The notes under the pieces: model-generated
Database searches by the model: none
Told to the model about the DNA's origin: nothing
What the model saw: the letters and a program-made list of their open reading frames with translations, nothing else
Shown here: piece after piece, positions 48,367-57,541 of the stretch
Layout: every line of letters begins with the position of its first letter
How positions within the stretch are numbered: the stretch's first letter is position 1
DNA from: Achromobacter piechaudii NBRC 102461
Lineage (GTDB): Bacteria > Pseudomonadota > Gammaproteobacteria > Burkholderiales > Burkholderiaceae_B
Direction of reading: 5' to 3'
Length of the DNA stretch: 64,000 nucleotides
Assembly (NCBI RefSeq): GCF_001571245.1
Contig: NZ_BCTK01000005.1
Coordinates: 496,001 to 560,000, forward strand
Program-made: the position numbers and the translations under genes

Positions 48367-48454
48367 TGGCGGAAGCGGTGAGATTCGAACTCACGAACGG
48401 TTGCCCGTTGCCGGTTTTCAAGACCGGTGCAATCGACCACTCTGCCACGCTTCC
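48367..48454 (-). tRNA. tRNA-Ser(UGA)
   Basis: Acceptor GGAAGCG pairs with CGCTTCC, followed by G and an encoded CCA. Anticodon stem-loop CCGGT-CTTGAAA-ACCGG gives anticodon UGA. A long variable arm (CAACGGGCAACCGTT) and T arm GTGAGTTCGAATCTCAC are present. Confidence 0.96.
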
Positions 48455-48596
48455 GGGGTGATGCTGTGCCGCTGGCCAGGCCGCGGCGTTACGGCTGGCG
48501 GTGATTCGGCCGTCAGGCAAACATTCTGCCCGAACGATCCCGCGAGATGCCGTAAAGGGCGCAATAATAATCTATTTGCTGCAAAGGAGGCACGCG

Positions 48597-49574
48597 ATGC
48601 ACGCTGTAGAAATCTCCCGCCCCGGCGGCCCCGAGGTCCTGGTCCCCGTAGAACGTCCCACGCCCGAAGCCGGCGCGGGTGAAGTCCTGATCAAAGTCAG
48701 CGCCGCGGGCATCAATCGCCCCGACGTGTTCCAACGCAAGGGCAACTACGCGCCTCCGCGCGGCGTGTCCGATCTGCCGGGCCTGGAAGTGGCCGGTGAA
48801 ATCGTCGGCGGCGACGTGGCCGGCAGCGGCTTTGCCGTAGGCGACAAGGTCTGCGCATTGGTGGCGGGCGGTGGGTATGCCGAGTATTGCGTTGCGCCGG
48901 TCGCGCAATGCCTGCCCATCCCGAAGGGCTTGTCCGACATCGAAGCAGCCGGTCTGCCGGAAACGTATTTCACGGTCTGGAGCAACGTGTTCGATCGCGG
49001 CCGCCTGTCCGAAGGCGAGATCCTGCTGGTGCACGGCGGCGCAAGCGGCATCGGCACCACGGCGATCCAGCTGGCGCGCGCTATGGGCAACCGGGTGTTC
49101 GCCACGGTCGGCAGCGATGACCGCGCCCGCGCCGTCGAAGCGCTGGGCGCCGAGAAGGGCATCAACTACAAGACCCATGATTTCGTGAAGGAAGTCATGG
49201 AAGCGACCGACGGGCGTGGCGTGGACGTCATTCTCGACATGGTCGCCGGCGACTACATCGCACGCGACATGCAGTGCCTGGCGGATGACGGCCGCATCGT
49301 CATCATTGCCCAGCTGGGCGGCTCGCGCGCCGATGTGGACACCTCGCAGGTCATGCGCCGTCGCCTGACCATCACTGGTTCCACGTTGCGTCCCCGCCCG
49401 GTCGCCTTCAAGGGCGCCATCGCGCGCGCCCTGCGTGAACAGGCCTGGCCCTTGCTGGAAAAAGGGGCCATCAAGCCCATCGTTCACGCCACCTTCCCGC
49501 TGGCCGGGGCCTCCAAGGCCCACGCCATGATGGAAGGCGGTGAAAACATCGGCAAAATCATCCTGACAATGTAA
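48597..49574 (+). CDS. NAD(P)H quinone oxidoreductase (PIG3/Qor-like zinc-free MDR)
   Basis: 325 aa medium-chain reductase without the catalytic zinc ligands. The opening MHAVEISRPGGPEVL, the AAGINRPDVFQRKGNYAPP segment and the cofactor loop VHGGASGIGTTAIQLA resemble the PIG3/TP53I3-like quinone oxidoreductases. The ATG at 48597 has a perfect AAAGGAGG site. It lies directly upstream of tpiA and secG, an order shared by Bordetella and Burkholderia relatives. Confidence 0.92.
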   Translation: MHAVEISRPGGPEVLVPVERPTPEAGAGEVLIKVSAAGINRPDVFQRKGNYAPPRGVSDLPGLEVAGEIVGGDVAGSGFAVGDKVCALVAGGGYAEYCVAPVAQCLPIPKGLSDIEAAGLPETYFTVWSNVFDRGRLSEGEILLVHGGASGIGTTAIQLARAMGNRVFATVGSDDRARAVEALGAEKGINYKTHDFVKEVMEATDGRGVDVILDMVAGDYIARDMQCLADDGRIVIIAQLGGSRADVDTSQVMRRRLTITGSTLRPRPVAFKGAIARALREQAWPLLEKGAIKPIVHATFPLAGASKAHAMMEGGENIGKIILTM

Positions 49575-49702
49575 GAATCGCGCGGCGATCGGCGTATCGC
49601 CGCGCAACAGGATACAATCTCGGGTTTCGCCTGGAATTTTTTCCAGGCAGGCCCGTGGGCGGTTGCATCATTGCCCGGGCTCATCCCACTCTGACACCTG
49701 CC

Positions 49703-50449
49703 ATGACTTCAGTCGAAAACCGCGCCCGCCTCGTGCTGGGCAACTGGAAGATGCACGGCAACCTGGCCGAGAACGCCGCGTTGCTGACCGAGCTGCGCGC
49801 CGCGGATGCCGCGAGCCACTGCGAGATCGGCATCTGTGTTCCGTTTCCCTATCTGGCGCAAGCCGGCTCGGCCCTGACCGGAAGCAGCGTGTCGTGGGGC
49901 GCGCAAGACGTCAGCGCTCATGAAAAGGGCGCCTACACCGGTGAAGTCTCCGGTGCGATGCTGAAAGAATTTGGTTGCCGCTGGGCGCTTGCCGGCCACT
50001 CCGAGCGCCGCGTGCTGCACGGCGAAACCGACGAGATCGTCGCCGCCAAGGCGCAGGCGGCACTGGCCGCTGGCGTGACGCCGGTGGTTTGCGTCGGTGA
50101 ATCGCTGGCCGACCGCGAGGCCGGCAACACGCTGGCCGTGATCGAACGCCAGTTGAAGCCCGTGCTGGCACTAGGCGCAGAAGCCGTGTCGCGCATGGTC
50201 CTGGCCTACGAGCCCGTCTGGGCCATCGGCACCGGCCGCACCGCCAGCCCCGAGCAAGCGCAGGAAGTTCACGGCGCCATCCGCGCTGCCTTGCGCACGC
50301 TGGGCGCGGCGCAAGTACAAGTTTTATACGGCGGTAGCGTAAAAGCTGCCAACGCCGCCAGTTTGTTCGCCATGACTGATATCGACGGGGCCCTGGTCGG
50401 CGGCGCGTCGCTAGTGGCTGAAGAATTTTTGCGTATTGCCGCCATCTAA
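49703..50449 (+). CDS. tpiA: Triosephosphate isomerase
   Basis: 248 aa TIM barrel interconverting dihydroxyacetone phosphate and glyceraldehyde 3-phosphate. K16 (GNWKMHG), H99 (AGHSERR) and E170 (AYEPVWAIGTG) form the active site, and the phosphate loop VLYGGSVKAANAA is present. The start at 49703 gives the standard N-terminus. secG follows after 21 bp. Confidence 0.97.
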   Translation: MTSVENRARLVLGNWKMHGNLAENAALLTELRAADAASHCEIGICVPFPYLAQAGSALTGSSVSWGAQDVSAHEKGAYTGEVSGAMLKEFGCRWALAGHSERRVLHGETDEIVAAKAQAALAAGVTPVVCVGESLADREAGNTLAVIERQLKPVLALGAEAVSRMVLAYEPVWAIGTGRTASPEQAQEVHGAIRAALRTLGAAQVQVLYGGSVKAANAASLFAMTDIDGALVGGASLVAEEFLRIAAI

Positions 50450-50470
50450 GTTTCCGTTCCGGAGTCTGTA

Positions 50471-50944
50471 ATGCCCTTGATGCTTAAACTTTTGCTGGCC
50501 GTCCAAGTTCTTTCGGCGCTGGCTATCATCGTTCTGGTCCTGCTGCAGCAGGGCAAGGGCGCCGACATGGGGTCCGCTTTCGGTAGCGGCTCCTCCGGCA
50601 GCCTGTTCGGTGCCACCGGCGCGGCCAACTTCCTGTCGCGCGCCACCAAGTGGGCCGCCGTCGTCTTCTTCGCGTCGACCGCCGGCCTGGCCTACGTCAG
50701 CCACAAGGGCACCAGCGGCCCCGCCGTTGACTCGGGCGTGATGCAAAGCTTCCCGTCGGACCGTTCGGTGCCGCAAGTGCCGGGCGCCGCGCCCGCCGCT
50801 CCTGGCGCTGGCAGCTCGTCGGTGCCTGGCGCCGCTTCGGTTCCGGCAGCCCCTGCCGCGCCGGCCAAGCCTGACGCGTCGGTCCCGTCCGCGCCGGCAA
50901 CCCCGGCCGCGGGCGACAAGCCGGCTGAAACGCCCGCGAAGTAA
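50471..50944 (+). CDS. secG: Preprotein translocase subunit SecG
   Basis: 157 aa inner-membrane subunit of SecYEG. Two membrane segments lie at about residues 5-22 and 55-73, separated by the diagnostic LLQQGKGADMGSAFGSGSS. A long Ala/Pro/Ser tail follows, as in other Burkholderiales. A terminator closes the tpiA-secG unit. Confidence 0.96.
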   Translation: MPLMLKLLLAVQVLSALAIIVLVLLQQGKGADMGSAFGSGSSGSLFGATGAANFLSRATKWAAVVFFASTAGLAYVSHKGTSGPAVDSGVMQSFPSDRSVPQVPGAAPAAPGAGSSSVPGAASVPAAPAAPAKPDASVPSAPATPAAGDKPAETPAK

Positions 50945-50958
50945 TTCACCGCAAGTTC

Positions 50959-50992
50959 AAAATGGCCGGCGCAATGCCGGCCATTTTCTTTT
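50959..50992 (+). terminator. Intrinsic terminator of tpiA-secG
   Basis: AATGGCCGGC, GCAAT, GCCGGCCATT followed by a TTCTTTT tract. Confidence 0.85.
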
Positions 50993-51064
50993 GTGCGCGC
51001 CGTGGTGCGGGGGGCGTGAAAAAGGGGCGGGCGACGCACGAAGCCGTCGATCGGATATCGGGTA

Positions 51065-51093
51065 TTGAGAATCGTTCTCATGACTGATATAAT
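51065..51093 (+). promoter_or_regulatory. Sigma-70 promoter with overlapping Fur box, ECF sigma gene
   Basis: TTGAGA (51065-51070), a 17-bp spacer and TATAAT (51088-51093) form a near-consensus promoter. A Fur-type palindrome, TGAGAATCGTTCTCA, covers the -35 box and spacer (51066-51080). Iron repression of the following sigma/anti-sigma genes is therefore likely. The promoter also shows that translation cannot begin at the in-frame codons before about 51100. Confidence 0.82.
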
Positions 51094-51142
51094 CCGCCGG
51101 CTATTTCGACGCCCACCTTTACCCCTCCCACGCTGCACGCTT

Positions 51143-51703
51143 ATGGTCCCTTCTCTTGACGACGCTCAGTCAGCCCGTCCGCCGGTTGCTGGCGCCGGTG
51201 CCATGGCCGTGCTGGAAAGCTGGTTCCGAGGGCATCATGGCTGGTTGCTGGAGCGCGTGCAGCGGCATTTGCGCAACTGGGCCGAAGCCGAAGACGTCGC
51301 TTCAGAAACGTTTTCCCAGGCGGCCGCGATCCAGGCGGGCAATCAAGGCCTGAATACCGTGCGCGAACCCCGGGCGTTCCTGACCACCATCGCCAAGCGG
51401 CAGATTTTCCAACTGTGGCGCCGTCGCGATCTGGAGCAGGCCTATCTGGAAACGCTGGCCTTGCAAAGCGCGGCCATGGCGCCGTCGGTTGAAGAGCGCC
51501 AACTGTTCATCGAGGCGCTGGAGGGCGTGGCGGCCGCGCTGGAAGGCTTGTCAGCCAAGGCGCAACAGGCCTTTTTGTACAGCCAGCTGGACGGTCTGAC
51601 CTATGGCGAAATCGCCGACAAGCTGGGCGTGTCCGCCAGTATGGTTCGCCAATACATGGCGCAGGCGTTTCGGCGTATGGCAGGACTGAATGACGTGCGT
51701 TAG
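51143..51703 (+). CDS. ECF RNA polymerase sigma factor, FecI type
   Basis: 186 aa. Region 2 contains LERVQRHLRNWAEAEDVASETF and IAKRQIFQLWRRRDLEQAY; region 4 contains LDGLTYGEIADKLGVSASMVRQYM. This is the FecI pattern that reads promoters of TonB-dependent receptors once signalled by FecR. ATG at 51143 is chosen; 51203 is an alternative. Earlier in-frame codons fall within the promoter. It is followed by fecR-like and receptor genes. Confidence 0.9.
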   Translation: MVPSLDDAQSARPPVAGAGAMAVLESWFRGHHGWLLERVQRHLRNWAEAEDVASETFSQAAAIQAGNQGLNTVREPRAFLTTIAKRQIFQLWRRRDLEQAYLETLALQSAAMAPSVEERQLFIEALEGVAAALEGLSAKAQQAFLYSQLDGLTYGEIADKLGVSASMVRQYMAQAFRRMAGLNDVR

Positions 51704-51727
51704 CGGGTGGGAACCGAGGCGCTGTTC

Positions 51728-52741
51728 ATGAATGCGCACGCCGTGCTGGATAACCAGGCCAACGACGCCGCGCTGGGGTGGCTGGTCATTTTGCGGTCAG
51801 GCGAAGCCACGCAGGAAGATCGCGACGAGCACAGCGTCTGGCTGCAAGCGCATCCCTCGCACGCGCAAGCCTGGAGTCGATTGACGGATGCTGTTGACCG
51901 CCCGCTGGGCAAGGTGCGCGTCCATTACCCGCAGGCTGGCCAGGCCGATCTCTTGTCGCAGACCTTGTCACGCGCCCAGGCCGCCGGACGAGGGCGCCGC
52001 CAGTGGCTCAAGGGGGCGTTGAGCGTGGCGGGCGTCGGGTCGCTGGTTGCACTGGCGCTGGCCGAGCGCAATATGCCCTTGACCCAGCTGTTGGCCGATC
52101 ACGTGACCGGCACGGGCGTGCGCCGCGCGCTTACCTTGCCGGATGGCAGCGTGTTGCAGATGAACGCGCGTACGGCGGTCGACGTGCTGTATTCCAATGG
52201 ATTGCGGCTGGTGATCTTGCGCGAAGGCGAGTTGATCGTCGATGTGGCGCCGGCAGACGGTGGCACGGTGGCCAGGCCGCCGTTTGTCATCCGCACCGCG
52301 CAGGGATCGATCCGCGCGCTCGGCACGCGTATCGCCGTGCGCCAAGATAGCGGCAGCACACGCGTGGCCATGCTGCAGCACCGCGTCGTCTTGTTGCCGC
52401 AGGATGGCCGGCAGGAGACCCTGGACGAAGGCGAAACGGCGCGCATGACCGAGCAAGGCGTCGAGCGCTTGCCCGTGCCCGCCCTCACCGCGGGCGCGTG
52501 GGAGCAGGGCGTCGTGCAACTGCACGATCAACCGCTGGGCGAACTGATCGCCGCATTGCGCCCCTACCGCCGTGGCTATGTGCGCATCAGTCCGGCTGCC
52601 GCCCGGCAGCGCGTCTATGGCACCTATCCCCTGGATGACACCGACCGCACGCTGGCCATCGTCGCCGAAACCCTGCCGGTGCGCGTGCGCCGTTACGCAG
52701 GCGGCATGATGGTCGTTATCGATGCGCCGGGCGATGGCTGA
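51728..52741 (+). CDS. FecR-type anti-sigma regulator
   Basis: 337 aa inner-membrane regulator. The N-terminal cytoplasmic DUF4880 region (ALGWLVILRSGEATQEDRDE and HPSHAQAWSRL) binds the sigma factor. One membrane segment lies at about residues 97-112, then a FecR periplasmic domain (RALTLPDGSVLQMNARTAVD) and an STN-like C-terminal part (PLGELIAALRPYRRGYVRIS). Start at 51728 has GAGG upstream. It transmits receptor occupancy to the adjacent sigma factor. Confidence 0.9.
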   Translation: MNAHAVLDNQANDAALGWLVILRSGEATQEDRDEHSVWLQAHPSHAQAWSRLTDAVDRPLGKVRVHYPQAGQADLLSQTLSRAQAAGRGRRQWLKGALSVAGVGSLVALALAERNMPLTQLLADHVTGTGVRRALTLPDGSVLQMNARTAVDVLYSNGLRLVILREGELIVDVAPADGGTVARPPFVIRTAQGSIRALGTRIAVRQDSGSTRVAMLQHRVVLLPQDGRQETLDEGETARMTEQGVERLPVPALTAGAWEQGVVQLHDQPLGELIAALRPYRRGYVRISPAAARQRVYGTYPLDDTDRTLAIVAETLPVRVRRYAGGMMVVIDAPGDG

Positions 52742-52838
52742 AAAATAAAAGCAGAATCCGACTGTCACTTTTGCGTCGCTGCGCCACATCCCTCATGAAG
52801 CTAGTCCGATTCACGACGTTCTTGAGGGAAATCTCGTC

Positions 52839-55265
52839 ATGTCTACCGTTACCGATCTGCGGCTGTCGCTGCTGGCCGCCGCCTTGGTCGCTTTGTTTTC
52901 GACGCCGGGCGTTCGGGCGCAGTCCGAGGGCGGCAGCCGCCCCGTCGCCGTCGACGCCGCAAACGTGTTGCGCACCTATGACATTCCGGCGCAAGCGCTG
53001 GGCAGCAGCCTGGCCCGCATCGCCAGCGAAAGCGGCGAAGCCATTTCGGTAGACGCCGAGCTCGTGCGCGGCATGCAGGCCCCCGCCGTGCGCGGCCGCT
53101 ACAGCGCCGAGCAGGCCGCCCATGCCGCCATCGAAGGCAGCGGTTTGGAACTGCTGCGCACGGGCAGCGGAAGTTGGGCCTTGCGCCGGCTTCCGCAAAC
53201 GGCGGGTGGTGTCGTGACGCTGGGCGCAGTGCAGGTCATGGGCGAACGCGATCCCGCCGTCACCGAGAATACCGGCGCCTACACCGCCACCGGCCCCAGC
53301 GCGACCGGCACCCCCCTGGCGTTGACCCTGAAGGAAACGCCGCAGTCCGTGACCGTCATCACTCGCCAGCGCCTGGATGATCAGAAGCTGGAAAGCATCA
53401 TCGACGCGTTGGAAAGCACCACCGGCGTTACCGCATTCCGCCAAGGCATGGGCACCGACCTGAGCGGCCTGTGGTCGCGCGGGTTTACGATTTCGAACTT
53501 CCTGGTCGACGGCATCCCCAGTTCGCTGGGCGCGTCCAGCTATTGGCGCAACACCGCCATGTACGACCGCATTGAAGTCGTGCGCGGCGCCACCGGACTG
53601 ATGAGCGGGATGGGGACGCCCGCCGCCAGTATCAATCTGGTCCGCAAGCGACCAACCGCCGAGGGTCAGGCCAGCATCACCGCCGAAGCCGGCAGTTGGG
53701 ACCGCTATGGCCTGGGCGCCGACCTGTCTGGCCCGCTATCCGACAACGGCAAGCTGCGCGGCCGTCTGGTCGTCGATGAAGAGAATCAGCATTCCTGGAT
53801 CGACCGCTACGAAAAGCGGAACCGCCTGGTCTATGGCATTACCGAACTCGACCTGAGCCGTTCCACGTTGCTGACGGTGGGCTTGAGCTACGAGAAAAAC
53901 GAAAACGATTCCCCGCTGCGCACGGGCCTGCCCTTTACGTACAGCAATGGCGCGCCCACGAATTTCAAGCGGTCCACCAATGCCGCGCCCGACTGGAGCT
54001 ACTACGACAGCGAACTGACCAACCTGTTTGCCTCCGTCAAGCACGACTTTGGCAAGGGTTGGAACGGCAAAGTTGAAGTCACCCATACGCAGTACAACTA
54101 CGACAGCGCGCTGTATTTCCTGACCGGCTCCATTGACCAGCGCACGGGCGGCGGCGCATCGGTATGGCCAGTGCGCTGGAAGAGCAACGACAAGCAAACC
54201 ACGCTTGACGCCCAGCTCAGTGGCCCGTTTGATCTGCTGGGACGCCAACATGAAGTCGTGGCCGGGATCTCGCTCTCGCAGCTGCGCTCGGACACGCCTG
54301 ACTACGGCAGCTGGCTGGGTCCGTGGACGGGCTACGACGGCTCGATCGCGGACTTCCGCCATTGGGATGGCGCGTCCAACACGCCCGACTTCGTGAAAGC
54401 CGGGCAGACCAATACCAAGGAGACGCAGTACAGCGCATACCTGACCACGCGCTTCAAGCTGGCCGACCCCACCAGCCTGATTGCGGGCGCACGCGTCATC
54501 AACTGGGAACGCAAGGCCGACACCAGCGTGGTCGGCGTACCGGGCAGCACCCACGCCGACACCCGCGAAACGGGTGTCATCGTTCCCTACGCCGGCCTGG
54601 TCCACGACCTGAATGAAAACTGGACCGTCTACGGCAGCTATACCCGCATCTTCAGCCCGCAGTCGGCGTCCACCCGTGACGTCAACAACACCGTCCTGGA
54701 TCCCGAACGCGGCACGAGCTATGAACTGGGCATCAAGTCCAGCTTCCTGGAAGATCGCTTGAACGCCGGCCTGGCTCTGTTCAAAACCCGGCAGAGCAAT
54801 CTGGCCAATTACGACGCCGCCACCTCGTCGTACGTGGCGCTGCAAGGCATCCAGACCAAGGGCGCCGAACTGGAACTGACGGGCGAACTCAGCCGTGGCT
54901 GGAACATCGCGGCCGGCTACACGTACTCCATCAGCGAAGACGCCAAAGGCCAGCGCGCCATCACCCAGATCCCGCGCCACAGCGTCAAACTGTTCACCAC
55001 CTATCGCCTGCCCGACGCCCTGAACAAGCTGACCGTCGGCGGTGGCCTGAATTGGCAAAGTGCTTCGGGCTATGTCGGCGAAGCCCAGCAATCCAGCTAC
55101 ACCGTCGTCAACGCCATGGCACGCTACGAGTTCAGCAAGCAGTTCAGCGCAACGTTGAACGTGAACAACGTGTTCGATAAGGCGTATTACAGCGGCCTGA
55201 GCATGTACGGCGGCATCTATGGCGCACCCCGGAACGTCGTGCTGAGCGCGAAGTACGCGTTCTAG
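52839..55265 (+). CDS. TonB-dependent ferric-siderophore receptor with STN signalling domain
   Basis: 808 aa outer membrane transducer. Signal peptide of about 27 residues (LAAALVALFSTPGVRA), an STN domain at about residues 45-100 (FDIPAQALGSSLARIASES-like), a plug domain near 150-260 (KETPQSVTVITRQRLDDQ) and a 22-strand barrel ending NVVLSAKYAF with terminal Phe. The STN domain indicates it signals to the FecR/FecI pair just upstream. The matching ferric siderophore is not identifiable and no siderophore synthesis genes are nearby. Confidence 0.94.
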   Translation: MSTVTDLRLSLLAAALVALFSTPGVRAQSEGGSRPVAVDAANVLRTYDIPAQALGSSLARIASESGEAISVDAELVRGMQAPAVRGRYSAEQAAHAAIEGSGLELLRTGSGSWALRRLPQTAGGVVTLGAVQVMGERDPAVTENTGAYTATGPSATGTPLALTLKETPQSVTVITRQRLDDQKLESIIDALESTTGVTAFRQGMGTDLSGLWSRGFTISNFLVDGIPSSLGASSYWRNTAMYDRIEVVRGATGLMSGMGTPAASINLVRKRPTAEGQASITAEAGSWDRYGLGADLSGPLSDNGKLRGRLVVDEENQHSWIDRYEKRNRLVYGITELDLSRSTLLTVGLSYEKNENDSPLRTGLPFTYSNGAPTNFKRSTNAAPDWSYYDSELTNLFASVKHDFGKGWNGKVEVTHTQYNYDSALYFLTGSIDQRTGGGASVWPVRWKSNDKQTTLDAQLSGPFDLLGRQHEVVAGISLSQLRSDTPDYGSWLGPWTGYDGSIADFRHWDGASNTPDFVKAGQTNTKETQYSAYLTTRFKLADPTSLIAGARVINWERKADTSVVGVPGSTHADTRETGVIVPYAGLVHDLNENWTVYGSYTRIFSPQSASTRDVNNTVLDPERGTSYELGIKSSFLEDRLNAGLALFKTRQSNLANYDAATSSYVALQGIQTKGAELELTGELSRGWNIAAGYTYSISEDAKGQRAITQIPRHSVKLFTTYRLPDALNKLTVGGGLNWQSASGYVGEAQQSSYTVVNAMARYEFSKQFSATLNVNNVFDKAYYSGLSMYGGIYGAPRNVVLSAKYAF

Positions 55266-55273
55266 TCGACGGG

Positions 55274-55298
55274 AGGCGGGGGCTTGGCCCCCGTTTTT
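55274..55298 (+). terminator. Intrinsic terminator of the receptor gene
   Basis: GCGGGGGC, TTG and GCCCCCGT with TTTTT. Confidence 0.85.
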
Positions 55299-55385
55299 CG
55301 AGGGCCTTCCGTGATTTTCCAGATCCGTGCTAGAATGCTCGACTTTCTGGCATTGCCTATGGGCAGTGGCAGAAATCTGGTGAAA

Positions 55386-55470
55386 GCCGACGTGGTGAAA
55401 TTGGTAGACACGCTATCTTGAGGGGGTAGTGGCGAAAGCTGTGCGAGTTCGAGTCTCGCCGTCGGCACCA
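55386..55470 (+). tRNA. tRNA-Leu(GAG), integration target
   Basis: Acceptor GCCGACG pairs with CGTCGGC, followed by A and encoded CCA. Anticodon stem-loop CTATC-TTGAGGG-GGTAG gives anticodon GAG. T arm GCGAGTTCGAGTCTCGC. An integrase gene begins 165 bp downstream in the same direction; the tRNA 3' part is the expected attL core. Confidence 0.96.
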
Positions 55471-55506
55471 AGAATTTGTCCAGGGCCGTTTCTGGGCGTG
55501 TAAAAG

Positions 55507-55540
55507 ACCCGTATCTCTCCTATGAGGATGCGGGTTTTTT
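55507..55540 (+). terminator. Terminator downstream of tRNA-Leu(GAG)
   Basis: ACCCGTATC and GATGCGGGT pair (one T-G) around an 11-nt loop, followed by a T run. Confidence 0.75.
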
Positions 55541-55635
55541 GTTGCCTGGCGTCCCCGTTTGTCCATCAGCATCCATTGCGTTTGAGTAGGGCTTTGAGTA
55601 TGTTTTTGGCTACATACTTAAAACGGGCCCCATTT

Positions 55636-56898
55636 ATGCCTAGCTTGGCAAAAGGACTGACCGATCTGGCGGTCAAAAACGCAAAGCGCAAAGACACGCG
55701 TTACACCCTAGCGGACGGAGGAGGCCTTCATCTCGAGGTGCTACCGACCGGCCGAAAATCCTGGTTTTCGAGGTACAGGCTGCCAAATGGCAAGCAGCGC
55801 ACTGTGGTCCTGGGTTTGTATCCGATCATGAGCCTCGCTGAAGCTCGTCTGAAGACGGAAGAAGTCCATTACGCTAGCAGGACGGGCGGGTCCATTGTCG
55901 GGGCGCGAGCCGAGGCAAAGATGCATGTTCAAGCTCTGACTATGGAGCAGGACCGTATTCAGCAGGCGGCTGAGGAGTCTAAGCGCTATTCGTTCGCCCG
56001 ACTGTCCGAGGCTTGGCTAGCATTCCGTAAGAGCAGTTGGGCTCCTGAGAGCTATCGAAAGGCCCAATACGTAGTTCGGAAATTGCTTCAGCCCGCCATC
56101 GGCGAGCGAGACATGCGCACGCTGCGTAGTCCTGATGTAACCGACGCGCTGCGAAGCATCGCGGCGAATACTCCAAGCTTGGCCAAGAAAGCCCAGCAGT
56201 ACCTGAACGGCGTCATTGACTATTGCATCCACGAGGGTGTCCGAGGGGATGATCAGGTGCTCAGACTGAAAGGCGTTCTTCCTAGTCACCGGGGTGGGCA
56301 TGTGCCGGCCGTGACCCGGCAGCAGGAAGTTGGCCAACTGATGCGGACGATCCAGGCCTACGAAGGTATTGTTGTTCGTTCAGCGTTGCTGCTCGCGGCC
56401 TGGACCGCATCGCGCCCCGGCGTCGTAGCGAGCGCAAAATGGTCAGAGATAAATCTGGAAATAGCGGAGTGGCACATTTCGGGCATGAACGCCGATGGAT
56501 CTCGGCGTATGAAGACGGGGCATGACCATCTCGTCAGTCTGCCGACACAGGCCATCGCAATGCTGATGGACATGCAGCGGTTCTCCGGTGGGGATATATA
56601 TGTCTTTCCTGCCGTTGGTAAGCTTAAGAATCCACATTTGCACCGGGATGCGCTTTCTCGCGCGCTGCGCTTGATGGGGTTTGCGGGCGAACATAGTCCC
56701 CATGGATTTCGCGCAATGCTCCGCACCATAGCGCGCGAGCGGCTTAAGATCGATTTCGATGTGCTGGAAGCGCAGCTTGCGCACGCCAAGCGGGATCAAA
56801 TCCAGGCTGCGTACGATCGAACGGGGTTTGTGGATGAGCGTCGTGAGGCAATGCAGAAGTGGGCGGATTACTTGGATGCACAGGCTGCAGGGCAATGA
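55636..56898 (+). CDS. Tyrosine-type integrase, P4 family
   Basis: 420 aa. The N-terminal DUF4102-type arm (LTDLAVKNAKRKDTRYTLAD and GGGLHLEV) is typical of P4/CP4-57 integrases. Catalytic residues are R260 (TASRPGVV), K293, H356-x2-R359 (SPHGFRAML), H383 and Y393 (AAYDRTGF), so the enzyme looks intact. Start is placed at MPSLAKGLTD (55636); an ATG at 55600 with a better ribosome site is also possible. It reads away from the tRNA, as expected for elements inserted in tRNA 3' ends. Confidence 0.92.
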   Translation: MPSLAKGLTDLAVKNAKRKDTRYTLADGGGLHLEVLPTGRKSWFSRYRLPNGKQRTVVLGLYPIMSLAEARLKTEEVHYASRTGGSIVGARAEAKMHVQALTMEQDRIQQAAEESKRYSFARLSEAWLAFRKSSWAPESYRKAQYVVRKLLQPAIGERDMRTLRSPDVTDALRSIAANTPSLAKKAQQYLNGVIDYCIHEGVRGDDQVLRLKGVLPSHRGGHVPAVTRQQEVGQLMRTIQAYEGIVVRSALLLAAWTASRPGVVASAKWSEINLEIAEWHISGMNADGSRRMKTGHDHLVSLPTQAIAMLMDMQRFSGGDIYVFPAVGKLKNPHLHRDALSRALRLMGFAGEHSPHGFRAMLRTIARERLKIDFDVLEAQLAHAKRDQIQAAYDRTGFVDERREAMQKWADYLDAQAAGQ

Positions 56899-57260
56899 TC
56901 AAGAAGTTGCGCCCGGCCGCCCCTGTGGATGGAGTGTGTGAGGAATGTGAGCTCATTTCGATGTGCGTCCACTCCACCGCCCTGCGTAGGGTTGTGTGAG
57001 GAGTGTGAGCTATTTAAATATGTCTGCGGCTTGAAGCATCCGCCGCATTATGCTAGATTTTGACCCACAGCTTCCTAGCTGTAAGGTGTGATGGTCTACC
57101 ATGCGTCAGCCGACTGTCTTCCTTTGCTGCTCTCTCGCCACTCTGGCAGAGACATAGAAGATGCGCCTATGTGGTATAGGCTCCTCAAGGTTCGTGTAAG
57201 TCGCTCCATTTGCCTGGTAAGCGCCTCGTTACCCATCTTCGTCCAACCGGGCGTTTACAG
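56899..57260 (+). other. 362-bp region with TGTGAG repeat pairs upstream of the AlpA-like gene
   Basis: No gene was recognised. It holds two paired repeats (56937-56951 and 56995-57009) and otherwise AT-richer sequence than the chromosome. Confidence 0.6.
56937..57009 (+). repeat. Two TGTGAG-N3-TGTGAG repeat pairs
   Basis: TGTGAGGAATGTGAG (56937-56951) and TGTGAGGAGTGTGAG (56995-57009), each within a longer near-identical GTGTGAGGARTGTGAGCT. The same pattern recurs before the primase gene. Confidence 0.8.
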
Positions 57261-57470
57261 ATGGGAAATCACACCGTGTCACCTGATAAGTTGATCGACC
57301 TCCGTGAGGTCTGCGGGATTGTTGGTCTCAAGAAGTCCACGGTCTATGCGCTAATCGCTGCTCAGCGATTCCCCCGTATTATCAAGTGCGGTCGCAAAAC
57401 CTTGTTCTCTGCAAGCCAAGTTCACTCATGGGTTCAGGAACGTATCAAGGAGAGTGAACTCGCAATCTAA
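57261..57470 (+). CDS. AlpA-family regulator / excisionase-like HTH protein
   Basis: 69 aa. MGNHTVSPDKLIDLREVCG, then KKSTVYALIAAQRFPRIIK and GRKTLFSASQVHSWV, form the standard AlpA/MerR-like winged helix with its sheet. AlpA proteins activate integrase genes or act as excisionases of P4-like elements. The ATG at 57261 gives the normal family length. It lies between integrase and primase, the usual satellite order. Confidence 0.88.
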   Translation: MGNHTVSPDKLIDLREVCGIVGLKKSTVYALIAAQRFPRIIKCGRKTLFSASQVHSWVQERIKESELAI

Positions 57471-57541
57471 AACAAGTACGCACACAACTCGTCCAGCACG
57501 TTCTTGAGGGAAGGGTCGTCCCTTCTCTCCCTGCAAAAAAA

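Noticed and set aside
51065..51142. In-frame codons from 51065 as start of the ECF sigma factor
   Set aside because: They overlap the promoter and Fur box, which must lie upstream of the transcript.
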